Source of the DNA: Cymbidium sinense
Lineage: Eukaryota > Streptophyta > Magnoliopsida > Asparagales > Orchidaceae
Direction of reading: 5' to 3'
DNA length: 64,000 bases
Assembly (NCBI GenBank): GCA_021442155.1
Contig: CM038215.1
Coordinates: 7,588,976-7,652,975, forward strand
Shown here piece by piece: positions 11,341 through 21,881 of this stretch. The notes below the pieces were generated by a model that was not told where the DNA came from, did no database searches, and worked only from the letters and a program-made list of their open reading frames with translations. Each line of letters begins with the position of its first letter. The first letter of the stretch is position 1. Made by a program: the position numbers and the translations under genes.

Positions 11341-13315
11341 AGGGTTGTAGGTTTAGGGTTTAGGGTATAGGGTTTAATTTTTTTTTTAAATTAAGTAAAT
11401 TGATAGGTTTAGATTTATTTAGTTTATTTAGTTTATTTTTAGTTTAGTATATTTTTTAGGTTAATTTATTTTAGTTTAGGTTTTTTATTTTAATTTATTT
11501 TATAAGTTTAGGTTTATTTTTTAGTTGAGTATTATATTTATTTTATTTTTTAGGTTTACGTTTTATTTTTTATTTTCAGGTTTAGGTTTTTATTTTATTT
11601 TTTAGGTTTAGGTTTTAGGTTTTTATTTTACATTTATTTTAGGTTTTATTTTTTAGTTTAGGATTTGGTTAATTTTAGTTTATTTTATTTTATTTTGTTT
11701 AGGTTTAGGTTTAGGTTTACCTTATTTTAGGTTTAGGTTTAAGTTTTATTTCTTTTAGTTTAATTTATTTTAGTGTAGGTTTAGGTTAATTTTATTTTAT
11801 TTATTTTTTTTTTATTTTAGCTTTAGGTTTTTTTCTTTAGTTTAGGGTTTTGGTTTTATTTTTTATTTATTATTAGTTTTTATTTTGAGGTTTTTTTAGG
11901 TTTAGGTTTTTATTTAGTTTTTATTTTATTTTATTTTATTTTAGATTTATTTTATTATAATGTTATGTTTAGTTTTATTTTTTAATTATGTTTTTTATAC
12001 TTAGGTTTATTTTATTTTTTAATTTTGTTTAGGATTTTGTTTAATTTATTTTAGTTTATTTCTTTTTAATTTTTCTTTTAGGTTTAGGTTTAGGTTTTTA
12101 TTTTATTTTATTTTATTTAAGTTTAAGTTTATTTATTTGTTTTATTATTTATTATTTTATTTAGTTTTTTAGTTTTAGGGTTAGTTTAGGTTTTAGAGGT
12201 CAGGGTTTAGTTTAGGTTTAGGGCCAGGGTTAGGGTGGGGGTGTCAGTTGTGGCTCAGGGTTTGAGGGTCCAGGAAATGATTGGGGTAGTGGTTTGTGGG
12301 TGGATAGGGAGTGTGACTCAGGAGGTTTGGGGCAGTGAATCAGTCAGTGGTAGGGTTTGTCAGGCCTGGCCTAGTGGTAGGGCTCAGGAGGGTTTGTGGT
12401 GGGTCAGTTTAGTTTAGAGGGTGGGTTGAGATTTAGGAGTAGGGCCTGGGGTAAGGTTAGTGGAGGTTTTGTGGGTGGTTAGACAGTAGTGCTTTTAAGG
12501 TTTAGGGTTTAGGGTTTAGGGTTTAGGGTTTAGGGTTTAGGGTTTAGGATTCAGGGTTTAGGGTTTAGAATTTATGGTTTATGGGTTTTTTTAAAAATTA
12601 AGTAAACTGGTAAATTTAGACTTATTTAATTTATTTAGTTTATTTTTTACTTATTTTAGCTTATTTTATTTTTTTATTTAGTTTAGTTTATTTATTTTAG
12701 TTTAGGTTTTTTATTTTAGTTTATTTTTTAGGTTTAGGTTTATGTTTATGCTTATTTTTTAGTTTTGTTTATTTTTTTTATTTTTCAGGTTTAGGTTTTA
12801 TTTTTATTTTTAGGTTTAGGTTTAGATTTTATTTTATTATTTTATTATTTTAGGTTTATTTTTAGGTTTTATTTTTTTTAGTTTAGATTTAGGTCTATTT
12901 TTAGTTTATTTTATTTTATTTTGTTTAGGTTTAGGTTTTGGTTTTGGTTTAGTTTATTTTAGGTTTAGGTTTAGGTTGTATTTAATTTAGTTTAGTTTAT
13001 TTTAGTTTTGGTTTAGTTTTATTTTATTTGGTCTATTTTATTTTTATTTTACATTTAGGATTTTTTTTAGTTTAGGGTTTAGGTTTTATTTTTTATTTAT
13101 TTTTAGATTTTATTTTTATGGTTTGGTTTTTATTTAGTTTTTATTTTATTTTAGGTTTATTTTATTTTTATTTTACATTTAGCTTTTTATTTTATTTAGG
13201 TTTTCTATTCTTAGTTTTATTTTATTTTTTGGTTTGGTTTAAGTTTTTATTTATTTTATTTTAGTTTAAGTTTTTTATATTTATTTATTTTATTTTAGTT
13301 TTATTTATTTAAGTA
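11341..13315 (+). repeat. Telomere-like array up to the polarity switch
   Basis: G-rich strand on top, with hinges at about 11,386 and 12,590. The first degenerate block runs to about 12,180, then a GC-rich island (12,190-12,485), a near-canonical TTTAGGG run (12,495-12,570) and a last degenerate block to 13,315, where the polarity reverses. Confidence 0.92.
12190..12485. repeat. GC-rich island in the G-rich-on-top array
   Basis: The island contains forms such as GGGCCAGGG, GGCTCAGGG and GGCCTGGCC where the neighbours have GGGTTTAGGG. Most differences read as T to C on this strand, equal to A to G on the C-rich strand, plus some extra G. It is the mirror-polarity counterpart of the islands at 41-44 kb. 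The open frame across it is a by-product of composition, not a gene. Confidence 0.7.
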
Positions 13316-13340
13316 GGAACATCCCTATAAAAATAAACCT
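13295..13340. other. Head-to-head polarity switch of the telomere-like array
   Basis: To the left the top strand carries TTTAGGG/TTTATTT, to the right CCCTAAA/AAATAAA. The join, around AAGTAGGAACATCCCTATAA, lies in degenerate repeat and shows no inserted gene or transposon. G-rich followed by C-rich on one strand is the order produced by end-to-end fusion of two telomeres; a local inversion would give the same picture. Confidence 0.8.
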
Positions 13341-13696
13341 AAATAAAAGTAAAAATAAAATAAACTTGAATAAATTAAAAATAAACCAAATACACTTAAA
13401 TTTACTGGTTTACCTAATTTAAAAAGAAAAACCCTAAACCTAAATCCTAAACCCTAAAACACTAAACCATAAACCCTAAAAGCTAAACCCTAAACCCTAA
13501 ACCCTAAACCCTAAAACCCTACACCCTAAGCCTTAAAACTCTAAACCCTAAACCCCAAACCCTAAACCCTAAAACCGACAACCCTAAACCCCAAACCCTA
13601 AACCCTAAACCCTAAACACTAAACTTACCCTAAACCCTAAACCCTAAACACTAAACTAACCCTAAACCCTAAACCCCAAACTAACCCTAAACCCTA
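13316..13696 (-). repeat. Telomere-like array, C-rich strand on top
   Basis: A short degenerate AAATAAA block leads to a hinge at about 13,403 (ACTGGTTTACCTAATTTAAA, the reverse complement of the left-side hinges) and then near-canonical CCCTAAA up to GR-RBP copy D. Confidence 0.92.
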
Positions 13697-14186
13697 AGAA
13701 TTGGCAGAACCTTGACGGGAGGAATATCACCATCAACTAGGCTTTGTTTAAATTTATCGTTGGAGCTAAAGGAAAAAGTGGCAGTCATCATAGTGGTGGT
13801 GGGGGTCTAGAGGTGTTGGTGGGTATGGAGGTGCTGGTTGGAGCAGTGGTAGTTATGGACGCAGGCAGAGTGATGAAGGTTACAACCATGGTGGTGTTAG
13901 TGGGAGAGGTCAGGGATATGATGGCTGATCCCACTACTCGAGAGGCGGGGGTGGTTCTAATGGAAACTTGAGAAACTGATGAACGATCGATCCAATCTAT
14001 TGCTTACGAAACAATGTCTTAATAATAGAGATGGTCCTACTTATCTAGGTTTTCTGATTTTCTCTATGGGTGCTCATTTTTTATCTATGTCATTGCTTGT
14101 GTCTCAAAAAACTTGGCGTGCTACTTGGTTAATGAAATCGAAAAGAAGAAATGTTGAATATGAATTTATTCTTTGTATCAAAAAAC
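13697..14186 (+). pseudogene. GR-RBP gene 3' fragment, copy D (most readable)
   Basis: This copy lies on the plus strand, inverted relative to A-C. It opens with NWQNLDGRNITIN, the RRM end, then (after frame changes) GYGGAGWSSGSYGRRQSDEG, a degenerate glycine-rich stretch, and finally SHYSRGGGGSNGNLRN followed by a stop near 13,978. That resembles the C-terminus of plant class IV glycine-rich RNA-binding proteins, nuclear and cytoplasmic RNA chaperones with an RRM and a Gly-rich tail. About 200 bases of 3' UTR end in an A-run before CCTTAAACCCTAAA. The RRM core is missing, an in-frame stop replaces the expected NEAQ segment, and no promoter is present. The top-strand open frames here follow the wrong frame of this fragment. 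Confidence 0.78.
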
Positions 14187-14420
14187 CTTAAACCCTAAAC
14201 CCTAAACCCTAAACTAAACTTAATTCCTAAACCTAAAACTAAACCCTAAACCCTAAACCCTAAAAACCCTAAACCCTAAACACTAAACCCTAAACCCTAA
14301 ACCATAAATCCCTAAACCCTAAACCCCTAAACTCAAAACCCTATAACCATAATCCCTAAACATTAAAACCTACAACCCTAAACCCTAAACCCCAAATCCT
14401 AAACCCTAAACCTTGAATAA
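14187..14420 (-). repeat. Short CCCTAAA array next to gypsy A
   Basis: Near-canonical CCCTAAA with small variants. It ends near 14,420, where gypsy A 3'-region sequence begins. A few telomere-like heptamers recur at 14,528-14,550, suggesting the junction is not clean. Confidence 0.9.
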
Positions 14421-14549
14421 AGATGTCATTAGGAGTAGATATAAAGAATGACCTAATCCTAACATAGTTATGGTAGCTAAAGAAAATGCCTTCAAGAGAC
14501 TTTCCCTTGACTATTAGAGATTTGAATACCCTAAACCATAACCCTAGAT

Positions 14550-16010
14550 CATATTATAATACCATATATTATAATATAATGTAGCATCATATATTTGAGC
14601 ATGTAGTGATGTGTTTTTGGATGTTATAAGATCTTTTGAAATGTTTTAGTATGTTATGGTATTATGACCTATAGTCTATATTAATATAAATCATAAAAAT
14701 ATTAATTTAATAAATCAGATAATGAATTTTGTTAAATTTGAAGTGGGAATTAGGTTATAATACCAAAGGTGTGTTACGCCACTTGGAGTATAAAAAGTAA
14801 GATTTTATGTTCAAAATATATATTATATGTTGTAGCATAGTATAGCATCATATATCATAAAATATTATTCTATGCATTTTAAATTCTTTAGTATTTTACA
14901 GTCATGCAGTCGAGCTTGCACTAGAATTATTTATAAAAATGTTGATTTAGACTTTAAAATGGTAGAATTTGGCCCAATTCTTAAAAAGTAGAGCATCAAA
15001 TCATAATATATTATATCAATTTAATGGTTCTATTATCTTAAGCAATCCCTTGTGATGTAATATGCAATATAATAAAATATAATATGTTATAGTGCATTAT
15101 AATATAAGATGCCATAACATAGTGTAGCATCATGCATTATAGCATACTATTATGTATTACTGCTTATTGTTTAACATATTTTAGTTTGTTATAGTATGAT
15201 ATAATAGAGTTTGTACTACTATAATTCATGAAAATTCTGATTTATAGGCTTAGATGATAGGATTTGGCCAAATTTAAGGTAAGCTTTAGGGAACATCATT
15301 AGGGGTGTGCTATGGTGTGTCATTTAATCAAAAGGATGGAATTTTGCATCCAAAATAAATGTTCATTTTCAACCAAATTTTATAATGTTTTTGCTTAAAG
15401 TGATTCATTTTAATGTGTAATATGAGATAATATATTATATGAAAGCATACTAAAATATAATCTACATAACAATAAAACTTCATATATGTTTGAATGTGGT
15501 GGTGTGTTACTAAATGTTATTGTACATTTTAGTATGTTTTACTTTTGTTATAATACATTGGGTCAAAACTCACAAAAATATTAATTTGATGGTTGAGATG
15601 GAAGAATTTGGCCAAATCCACAGCACAGACCAAGAAGCAACACCAAAATTATGCTACTTTGTACCATTTCGAATAGTAAAATAATAATTTTACATCCAAA
15701 ATGAACAATATTCATATTTTGAGAAAATTTTGTTATTTTCTCCTTTTTAGTGATTCTAATGAGGTGTAATGTTAGATAATATATTATATTATAGCAAATT
15801 ATAATATAACATCATATATTATAATATAATATAGTGTGTTAATTCACACTATAATATGTTTAGCATGATATTGTTTAGTTAGTTTGAGCTTGCACCATCA
15901 CAAATCATAAAATGTTGATTACGATGTTAAGATGATGTAATTTGAACAAATACATTATTAGACTTTTAGTTGAAGTATTAAAGGTGTGCATAAGAAAAGA
16001 AATAATATTT
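14550..16010. repeat. Diverged AT-rich tandem repeats in the gypsy A 3' region
   Basis: A segment containing AAAATGTTGATTTA...GATGGTAGAATTTGGCC returns at about 14,697, 14,937, 15,229, 15,573 and 15,907, joined by TATAATATATTA-type DNA. Spacing grows from about 240 to about 340 bases. Each unit adds a moderately conserved stretch such as GGTGTGCTA and TTTTACATCCAAAATGAAC. No gene is present. It lies on the LTR side of the gypsy A 3' UTR. Confidence 0.72.
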
Positions 16011-16129
16011 GATGAGAATTCCATGTCAAGGACATGGAGGGAGATTCGCTAGGGGATAATACATGCATTGGACATGACATGTGAGGGGTCTATGTCGAGG
16101 GTATATAAGAAGAAAATCTGTTGGTGATA

Positions 16130-18300
16130 AGGTTTGAATTTAATTTTATTATATGATTTATGGAAAGAAGATCTGCTAGGGATAAGAATCTGTAATCCAC
16201 TGGGGATTAAGATCGAATCAACTTTAATTATTTTTGTTTTAATTGATGTGGAGGCATATCTACTAGAGATATGGGCTCGAGTCTTTAGAGATCAAGTATA
16301 TGAACCATCCACTAGGGAAGCAGGTTCAGGCTATCTACTAGGGATTGGGATTTTAGTTTGATTTCATAGATTTATTTGGAGATGTAGCCACTGGGAATAA
16401 GAGTTTGGTTGGATTTCTTTGCTTTAGACTCTATTATGGGTGTCAGTTTAGTATGGCTCCACTGGGGAGGTTGATTTTTGAATTTGATTTATTTGCTTGA
16501 CTTGTTTATATATGATTTGGGGCTCTACTAGGGAAAATTAGATTGGGGTTAATTTAATTTGAGTTAACGTATGGACCTTGTCGGTGTGCGATGAACCCAC
16601 TGAGAAGGGGCTATATCAACTTTAACTTACCTCATGTTTACAAATCCAAAGGGATAGTCTACTAACTACGAGGTAGAGCTAGCTAACCTAAGGGGTTGCC
16701 TTTCGGTGTGCAATGGATGTGCTAGGAAAAAAGGTGTAGCAGATTTACATCTTCCAAAGCAATAAGCAATCGCTGGGGTGACCTGTTGAATGCACAATAA
16801 ATCAAACCTGATCAAGGGCTACTATTGAATTAATGATGTTGGTGACTTATGTCAACTCGAAAGTAATCAGGATTAATTTTATCTTAATTTCATGTGATTT
16901 GACATGGTTTGTTTGGTTTAGTTTGATTTCAAATTGAGGGGATATTTGCTAAGGATGTGAGCTAGGTCAAGTTTGATAGATTTAATTTGTGGATCATGTC
17001 ATTGCAGATGGACTGGGAGAAGGGACATAGGACTTGTCCTATCTCGCATTTATAAATCATAGTCTACTGGGGTAGAGCTAGCCAACCTGGGGTTTCCTTT
17101 GGTGTGCAATATAGGAAGAAGGCGTAGAATTACATCTTCTAAAGTAAGGAAAACCGCTAGTGACTGGTAGCACAACAAATCAACCCAACTTAGGGTGACT
17201 ACTGAGTGAATGTCGTGGGGACATATATCAACTCAAGAGTAGTCGACGATTCCTATAGGGAGTTTTACTAACACTGCCCTAAATATAGGATGCTTTCTTG
17301 GGAAAAAGTATTGCTAGCGGTGTCCTCCTAATCCATAAGTGAATATATATTTTGTTTATATGTTCGTGTGGACCTTGTTGGTGTGCCACAAAATACACTG
17401 AGAAAGGGCTATGTCAGCCTTGACCTATCTCAGATTTACTAGACCAACCGGAGAATCTAGACATTTATAACAAGGATTCTCCAACCATAAGGGTGGTTAC
17501 TAGGAAAGGGGAACTGTCCAATCTGATCGTAACCCAGGTACTGTCTAAATGGGGTAGCAAATGATGTGAACTAAATATAGTGCCCACAGGAGAGGTGTTG
17601 CTAGAGGCGTTATCCTGAGCCCTAGAAAAGAAAGCCTATAGGTGTACAGTGTCCAACAAAAGTAAAAAGTGTAGCAAACTTACATCTAAGGTGTTAAAAC
17701 CAACCAACCTAAGGTGTATCCGTCAACATGAGTGGTGTATCTATCAGCATAGTGAGAACCAACCAACCAAGGGTGCTTGTCGCTGTGCAATGATCAATCT
17801 GGAAAGAAAGCATGTAGGCTTACAACTTTTCAAGTAGAAATAATCATCAGGATAGTCTATAGTCATTGGGACAGATGCTATCTGACCTTGAGTGACTACT
17901 AAGTAGGGGGCCTTAAGGAAGGACTGGACCCAAACTTAAAGCAGTTAGAAGGGAAGGAGCTGCTAGGGGACTTATCCTAAACATCACTCGACCCAATTAG
18001 TGGACAAAGGCTAATCCAAGAAAAAAGCATAGGAAATTCACATCCTCTTAAACGAAGCCAACATAAGGTAACTTACTGGCCACACAATAAGGCCTACCAA
18101 ACTAACAAGGTGCTCATCAGTGTGTAGTGTCCAAGTAAGGAAGGAAAGCATAGTAGACTTACATCCTCCAAAGCAAGAAGATGACTAGGTGACACATTAG
18201 CAGGGTAGCATATCAGCCCGACCCAAAGTAGCTGCTGAGTGAGTGTCACTGGGGGCATTATCTCAACTTAGAGTAGTCTAAGATAAATGATATGTGTTCA
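16130..18300. repeat. Complex tandem repeats in the gypsy A 3' UTR
   Basis: Two repeat types are visible. From 16,160 to 16,560 a motif like CTACTAGGGAT recurs roughly every 60 bases. From 16,570 to 18,300 a block with GGTGTGCAATG followed by GTAGCAGACTTACATCCTCC recurs at about 16,703, 17,100, 17,642, 17,774, 18,010 and 18,122, with longer units of about 300-400 bases around the first ones. Sequence order and spacing vary, as in an ageing satellite. It sits directly downstream of the integrase on the minus strand. Confidence 0.75.
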
Positions 18301-18439
18301 TTTTATATGTTTGTGTGTATTTTGTGTTTGTATTTTGTCGATGAAGGATAGGATGCCACTTTGGTTCTTTACTCCTACCCTAAACACATCATGGCAGATT
18401 TGCAAACAAGAATACTTTCAACATGGTAGAGATTGAATT

Positions 18440-19470
18440 CAAAATGGAATTTTCATTGATGATAATTATTTTTAAACATGACTTATAATATTTCTTTAAG
18501 TAGAGCCTGTTGATTTGAAGCATTGAACGCTCTCTCTTATGATTAATAAGTTGATAAGATCCTCTTGGCCTTCTATTGAAAAGGGCCTTCAAGTGGGTTC
18601 AAACTTGCCTCCCATCTTATGATGGGCAACAACCGCCTCAACAAAAAATAAGCTCTCCTACTTGAAAAGCTCTAGGACAAACCAACTTATTGTGAGCTTA
18701 AATTATTTTATCTTTGTACAACTTGAGGTTTTGACATGCCGGTAGGCATCTCTTGTCCAAACCTTCGAACTCTTTTAACCGCAACTTGGCATTCTACTTT
18801 ATTATGATCTTGCTATGCAGCTATCCTATGTGATGGGAGTTTAACTTCTAATGGTAGAATGGATTTAGACACATACACTAAGGAGAAAGGAGTAGACTGT
18901 GTTAGAGTTCTATATGTGGAGTGGTAGGCCCACAAGGCTTTAACTAACTGCTCATGCTACTATCGCTTGTTATTATTGAGTGTCTACTTCAATATTGGGA
19001 TGAGAGTTTTGTTGAAGGCTTCTACTAAGCCATTTTCCCTTGGGTAGTTGATTATAGATTATCTCCAATCTATGCTGTGTCTCTGGCCAAAGTTGTTGAT
19101 CTTCATGCTCTTTAATGCAATAACATTATTAGATATAATTCATCGAGACACTTCAAACTTATATACAATATGGTTCCTAAAAAACTAGAGCACATGCTTA
19201 GTAGTGACCTCTAAGCGTAATCACCTTGCCCATTTGGAAAAGTAGTCAGTAGTAGTTATGATGAACTGATGACCCTTAAAAGAAGGAGGATCAATCAGAC
19301 CCACTATGAGGGTACCCCAACACTTGAATGGCCATGAGGCAAATGTAGGATGTAAAATATTGGGTGGTTGGTGTAGGACCACACCGTGTATTTGACATTG
19401 GTGGCATCACCTAACTGTACCCATGCTATCATTGATCATTGATAGCCAGTACTATCCTACTCTCTTGATC
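18440..19470 (-). pseudogene. Gypsy A integrase remnant
   Basis: The minus strand encodes an integrase, the enzyme that inserts retroelement cDNA into the genome. The CHQC half of the HHCC zinc finger (CHQCQIHG) is at about 19,400. The core follows with WGTLIVGLIDPPS and ITTTDYFSKWARL (about 19,230-19,330), then IISNN and a segment with NYPRENGLVEAFNKTL. The C-terminal part near 18,470-18,600 keeps GPF, a YQLI box and LYLKKYYKS, typical of the end of plant gypsy integrases. At least four stops and several frame changes interrupt it. I see no chromodomain. Confidence 0.85.
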
Positions 19471-19789
19471 TTGACTTTCATCTTCAGACCGGATTGGTTA
19501 GCTCCACATAATCCTGAGTGTACCTCGATCATGATCTTATGAGCTTCGTGCTTGTCTAAATAACATAACCACATATGATCAAAAGATCGTTGGTATAAGA
19601 AACCCATCCACAAGAGTGTAGGAAAGTGCTCTATACTTTAGCTCATGGGCTTGGGACTTCACTTGAGGTAATTTTCCTTTATTTAGGTAATCCATCAATG
19701 GTTGCCTCCAATCTAACTCCTCATCCTTCTTGGCAATCACAACCTCCCCTTCAAGAGAGTACTTTTTGATGAGTTTAATATCAATAAGG

Positions 19790-20260
19790 GATAAGACTTA
19801 TCTATTTTGGACCTTTATTGATATGAACTCATCCTCCAGACATGCCAACTCCTTGGCAAGCTTGGCTAAAGCATACGTTATGATGTTCTCTCCTCGAGGA
19901 ATCTTATAAATGGTAACCTCTAGGATTTGGGCCAATAACTCCATGGTGTACTTGTGGTAATGATGGAGCTTAAGCTTTATAACCTTATAAGGCCCAGTGA
20001 TTTGGTTGATAACTAGTTGAGAATCTCCAAAGATGTTGATGTTCTAGATGATTGGAGTAACAACTAACTCCAAACTAGAAACCAGTGCCTCATATTTAGC
20101 TACATTATTTGTACAAGGATTGGACAAATGATATGAGAATCTGATTACATCACGGTTCAGAGTTAAGAGAACTATTCCTACCCCTGCCTTTCTTGGAATA
20201 GTATATTATGGTTCTTTCCCTTTGAGAGAAAGCCAGACCATCGAAGTACATCTCCTAGTG
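19790..20260 (-). pseudogene. Gypsy A second RNase H (aRNH-like) remnant
   Basis: A second RNase H fold lies between the first RNase H and the integrase. It starts with MYFDGLAFSQ (catalytic D), then NNVAKYEALVSSLEL, where the usual acidic residue of N-E-A-E-Y is partly lost, GDSQLVINQITGPYKV (second D), and ends with ALAKLAKELACLED. This arrangement is known for the archaeal-type RNase H acquired by Tat-lineage gypsy elements, where it may work with a degenerate first RNase H. Stops and one frameshift are present. The duplicate-domain order identifies the lineage better than any single motif. Confidence 0.8.
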
Positions 20261-20309
20261 GTGAATGCTAGTATCCCCTAAGTTCATGATTTGTTCATCA
20301 GAGAGATCA

Positions 20310-20760
20310 TCACTAAATAGAGAGTTAGCAGGAAGTGGGTGTGCTGCTAATATATCCGCTAACGCTTATACTTTCACCCCATGGAGGGGTACGAAGGTAA
20401 TGTTAAACTATGAGATGATAATGGACCATCATACTAACCATCTGAATAGCGTTGGCCGTGTTATGAGATACTAAAGTGGATTAATCCTAGAGATTAAGTT
20501 CACCTTATAAGGAAGCATGTAGTGCTGCAGCTTTTGGGAAGCAAAAATTAAAGCTAGGAAATGCTTCTAAATGAGTGGATAATTAGGCTCAACAGTGATT
20601 AGATGATGGTTGAGATAGTATAGTGCATTTTTCTTCCCTTCATCATTGGTTTGGGCCAACATAGCACCAAAGTAGTCATCTAATGTAGTAGTGTAAAGTA
20701 TGAGCAACTTACCCGAGATAGGGGCTGCTAGAGCCAACAGCATCATTAGGTAAGGCTTGA
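20310..20760 (-). pseudogene. Gypsy A first RNase H (RT-linked) remnant
   Basis: The motif series ALYYLNHHLITVEPNYPLI, LALIFASQKLQHYMLP, then NPL.YLITRPTLF, and finally ALADILAAHPLP matches the RT-linked RNase H of plant gypsy polyproteins, which degrades RNA in RNA-DNA hybrids. It follows RT in the normal order and runs into the second RNase H. An E of the conserved EK pair is replaced by a stop, and several other stops occur. Confidence 0.83.
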
Positions 20761-20799
20761 TTTCTTCAAAGTCATGCTCACACTAATCATCTCACTTGA

Positions 20800-21881
20800 A
20801 CTTGGCATCCTTTTTGACAAGTGTTGAGAATGGATGACATCTTCCTGATAGGTTGGATATAAAGCATCTTAGATATGCCAACCACACTTGGAATGATCTG
20901 AGTTGAGTTAAACTTTTAGAGAGTGGCATTTCTAATATTTCTTTGATCTTCTCTAGATCAATTTCGATTCCCTAGTGTCTGGACAACAAACCCAAGGATT
21001 TCCTTGAAGCTACTCCAAATGCACACTTTAGGGGGTTCATTTTGAGGTTAAATTATATTAACTATTTGAAAACTACTCTCAACTCAAAGAGATGGTCTTC
21101 CTTTTCTCTACTTTTGACCATGAGATCATCGATATAGCACTCAACTAGATGATGAATGAGTTCATGAAAGATTCGAGTGATAGCCCACTGGTATGTAGCA
21201 CCGACATTTTTAAGGCTGAAAGGCATGACCTTATAGCAATAGATTTCGATCAGGGTTCTAAAAGCAATGTTTCTTTCATCTTCAAGGGATATCATTATTT
21301 GGTTATATCAAGATGAGCCATCCATGAAAGAGAAGACTGCATGAGATGTGATAATGACCACTATCAGCTCCGAGATTAGTAGTGAAAATTCATCTTTTGG
21401 ACATGCCTTATTCGAATCCCTAAAATTGATGCATATGTGAATTTTGCCATTCTTTTTCATAATTGAGGTGATGTCACAACCGTATGGATCGCTGATAGGG
21501 TTAGCAATAGCTCTTTTGCTAGTTTATGGACGCACGTTAGGACAATATAGGCATCTCTTCATAACTCCATGCAAAATAGTCCTTAAACTCTGTGAATAGC
21601 CTAACTAACTCATTAGATTCAATTTCATTCAACAAAGAACTGATGTATGTTGGGCGTAGCTCTTCTTTAGTTCCTAATTTGATTTTTTTGAGCTCGTTCA
21701 TGGTTGACTTAATCTCTTCTTCAAACTCTGGTGGTGCATCTTTGACTTCAAAATCATCTAGATCATCTGAAGTTTCTAAGCACAACTCCTCATATGAGTT
21801 AATGTGATTTGAAAAGAACCTATTAGATTCCAAATGATTGGTGATGACTAAGCAATAATCATCATCATTGACTAGACCCAC
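20800..21881 (-). pseudogene. Gypsy A reverse transcriptase remnant
   Basis: The domain is entered through the segment LFTEFKDYFAWSYEEMP (near 21,550), a strong signature of the region just before RT in Tat-type elements. RT motifs FRDLNKACPKDEFPLP (about 21,420), SFMDGSS (about 21,330), YKVMPFSLKNVGATYQ (about 21,200) and the catalytic YIDDLMVKS (about 21,110-21,140) follow in order, then the thumb with LTQLRSFQVWLAYLRCFI. The catalytic IDD is kept, but a stop lies after FMDGSS, another after the YIDD-containing frame, and the frames shift. It once copied the element's RNA into DNA; it cannot now. Confidence 0.9.

Noticed and set aside
5156..14420. A true chromosome end
   Set aside because: The array is interstitial, degenerate, polarity-switched and flanked on both sides by LINE and gypsy DNA.
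14550..16010. Centromere-type satellite
   Set aside because: The unit count is low, spacing is irregular and it is attached to a gypsy 3' region; nothing here shows centromere function.
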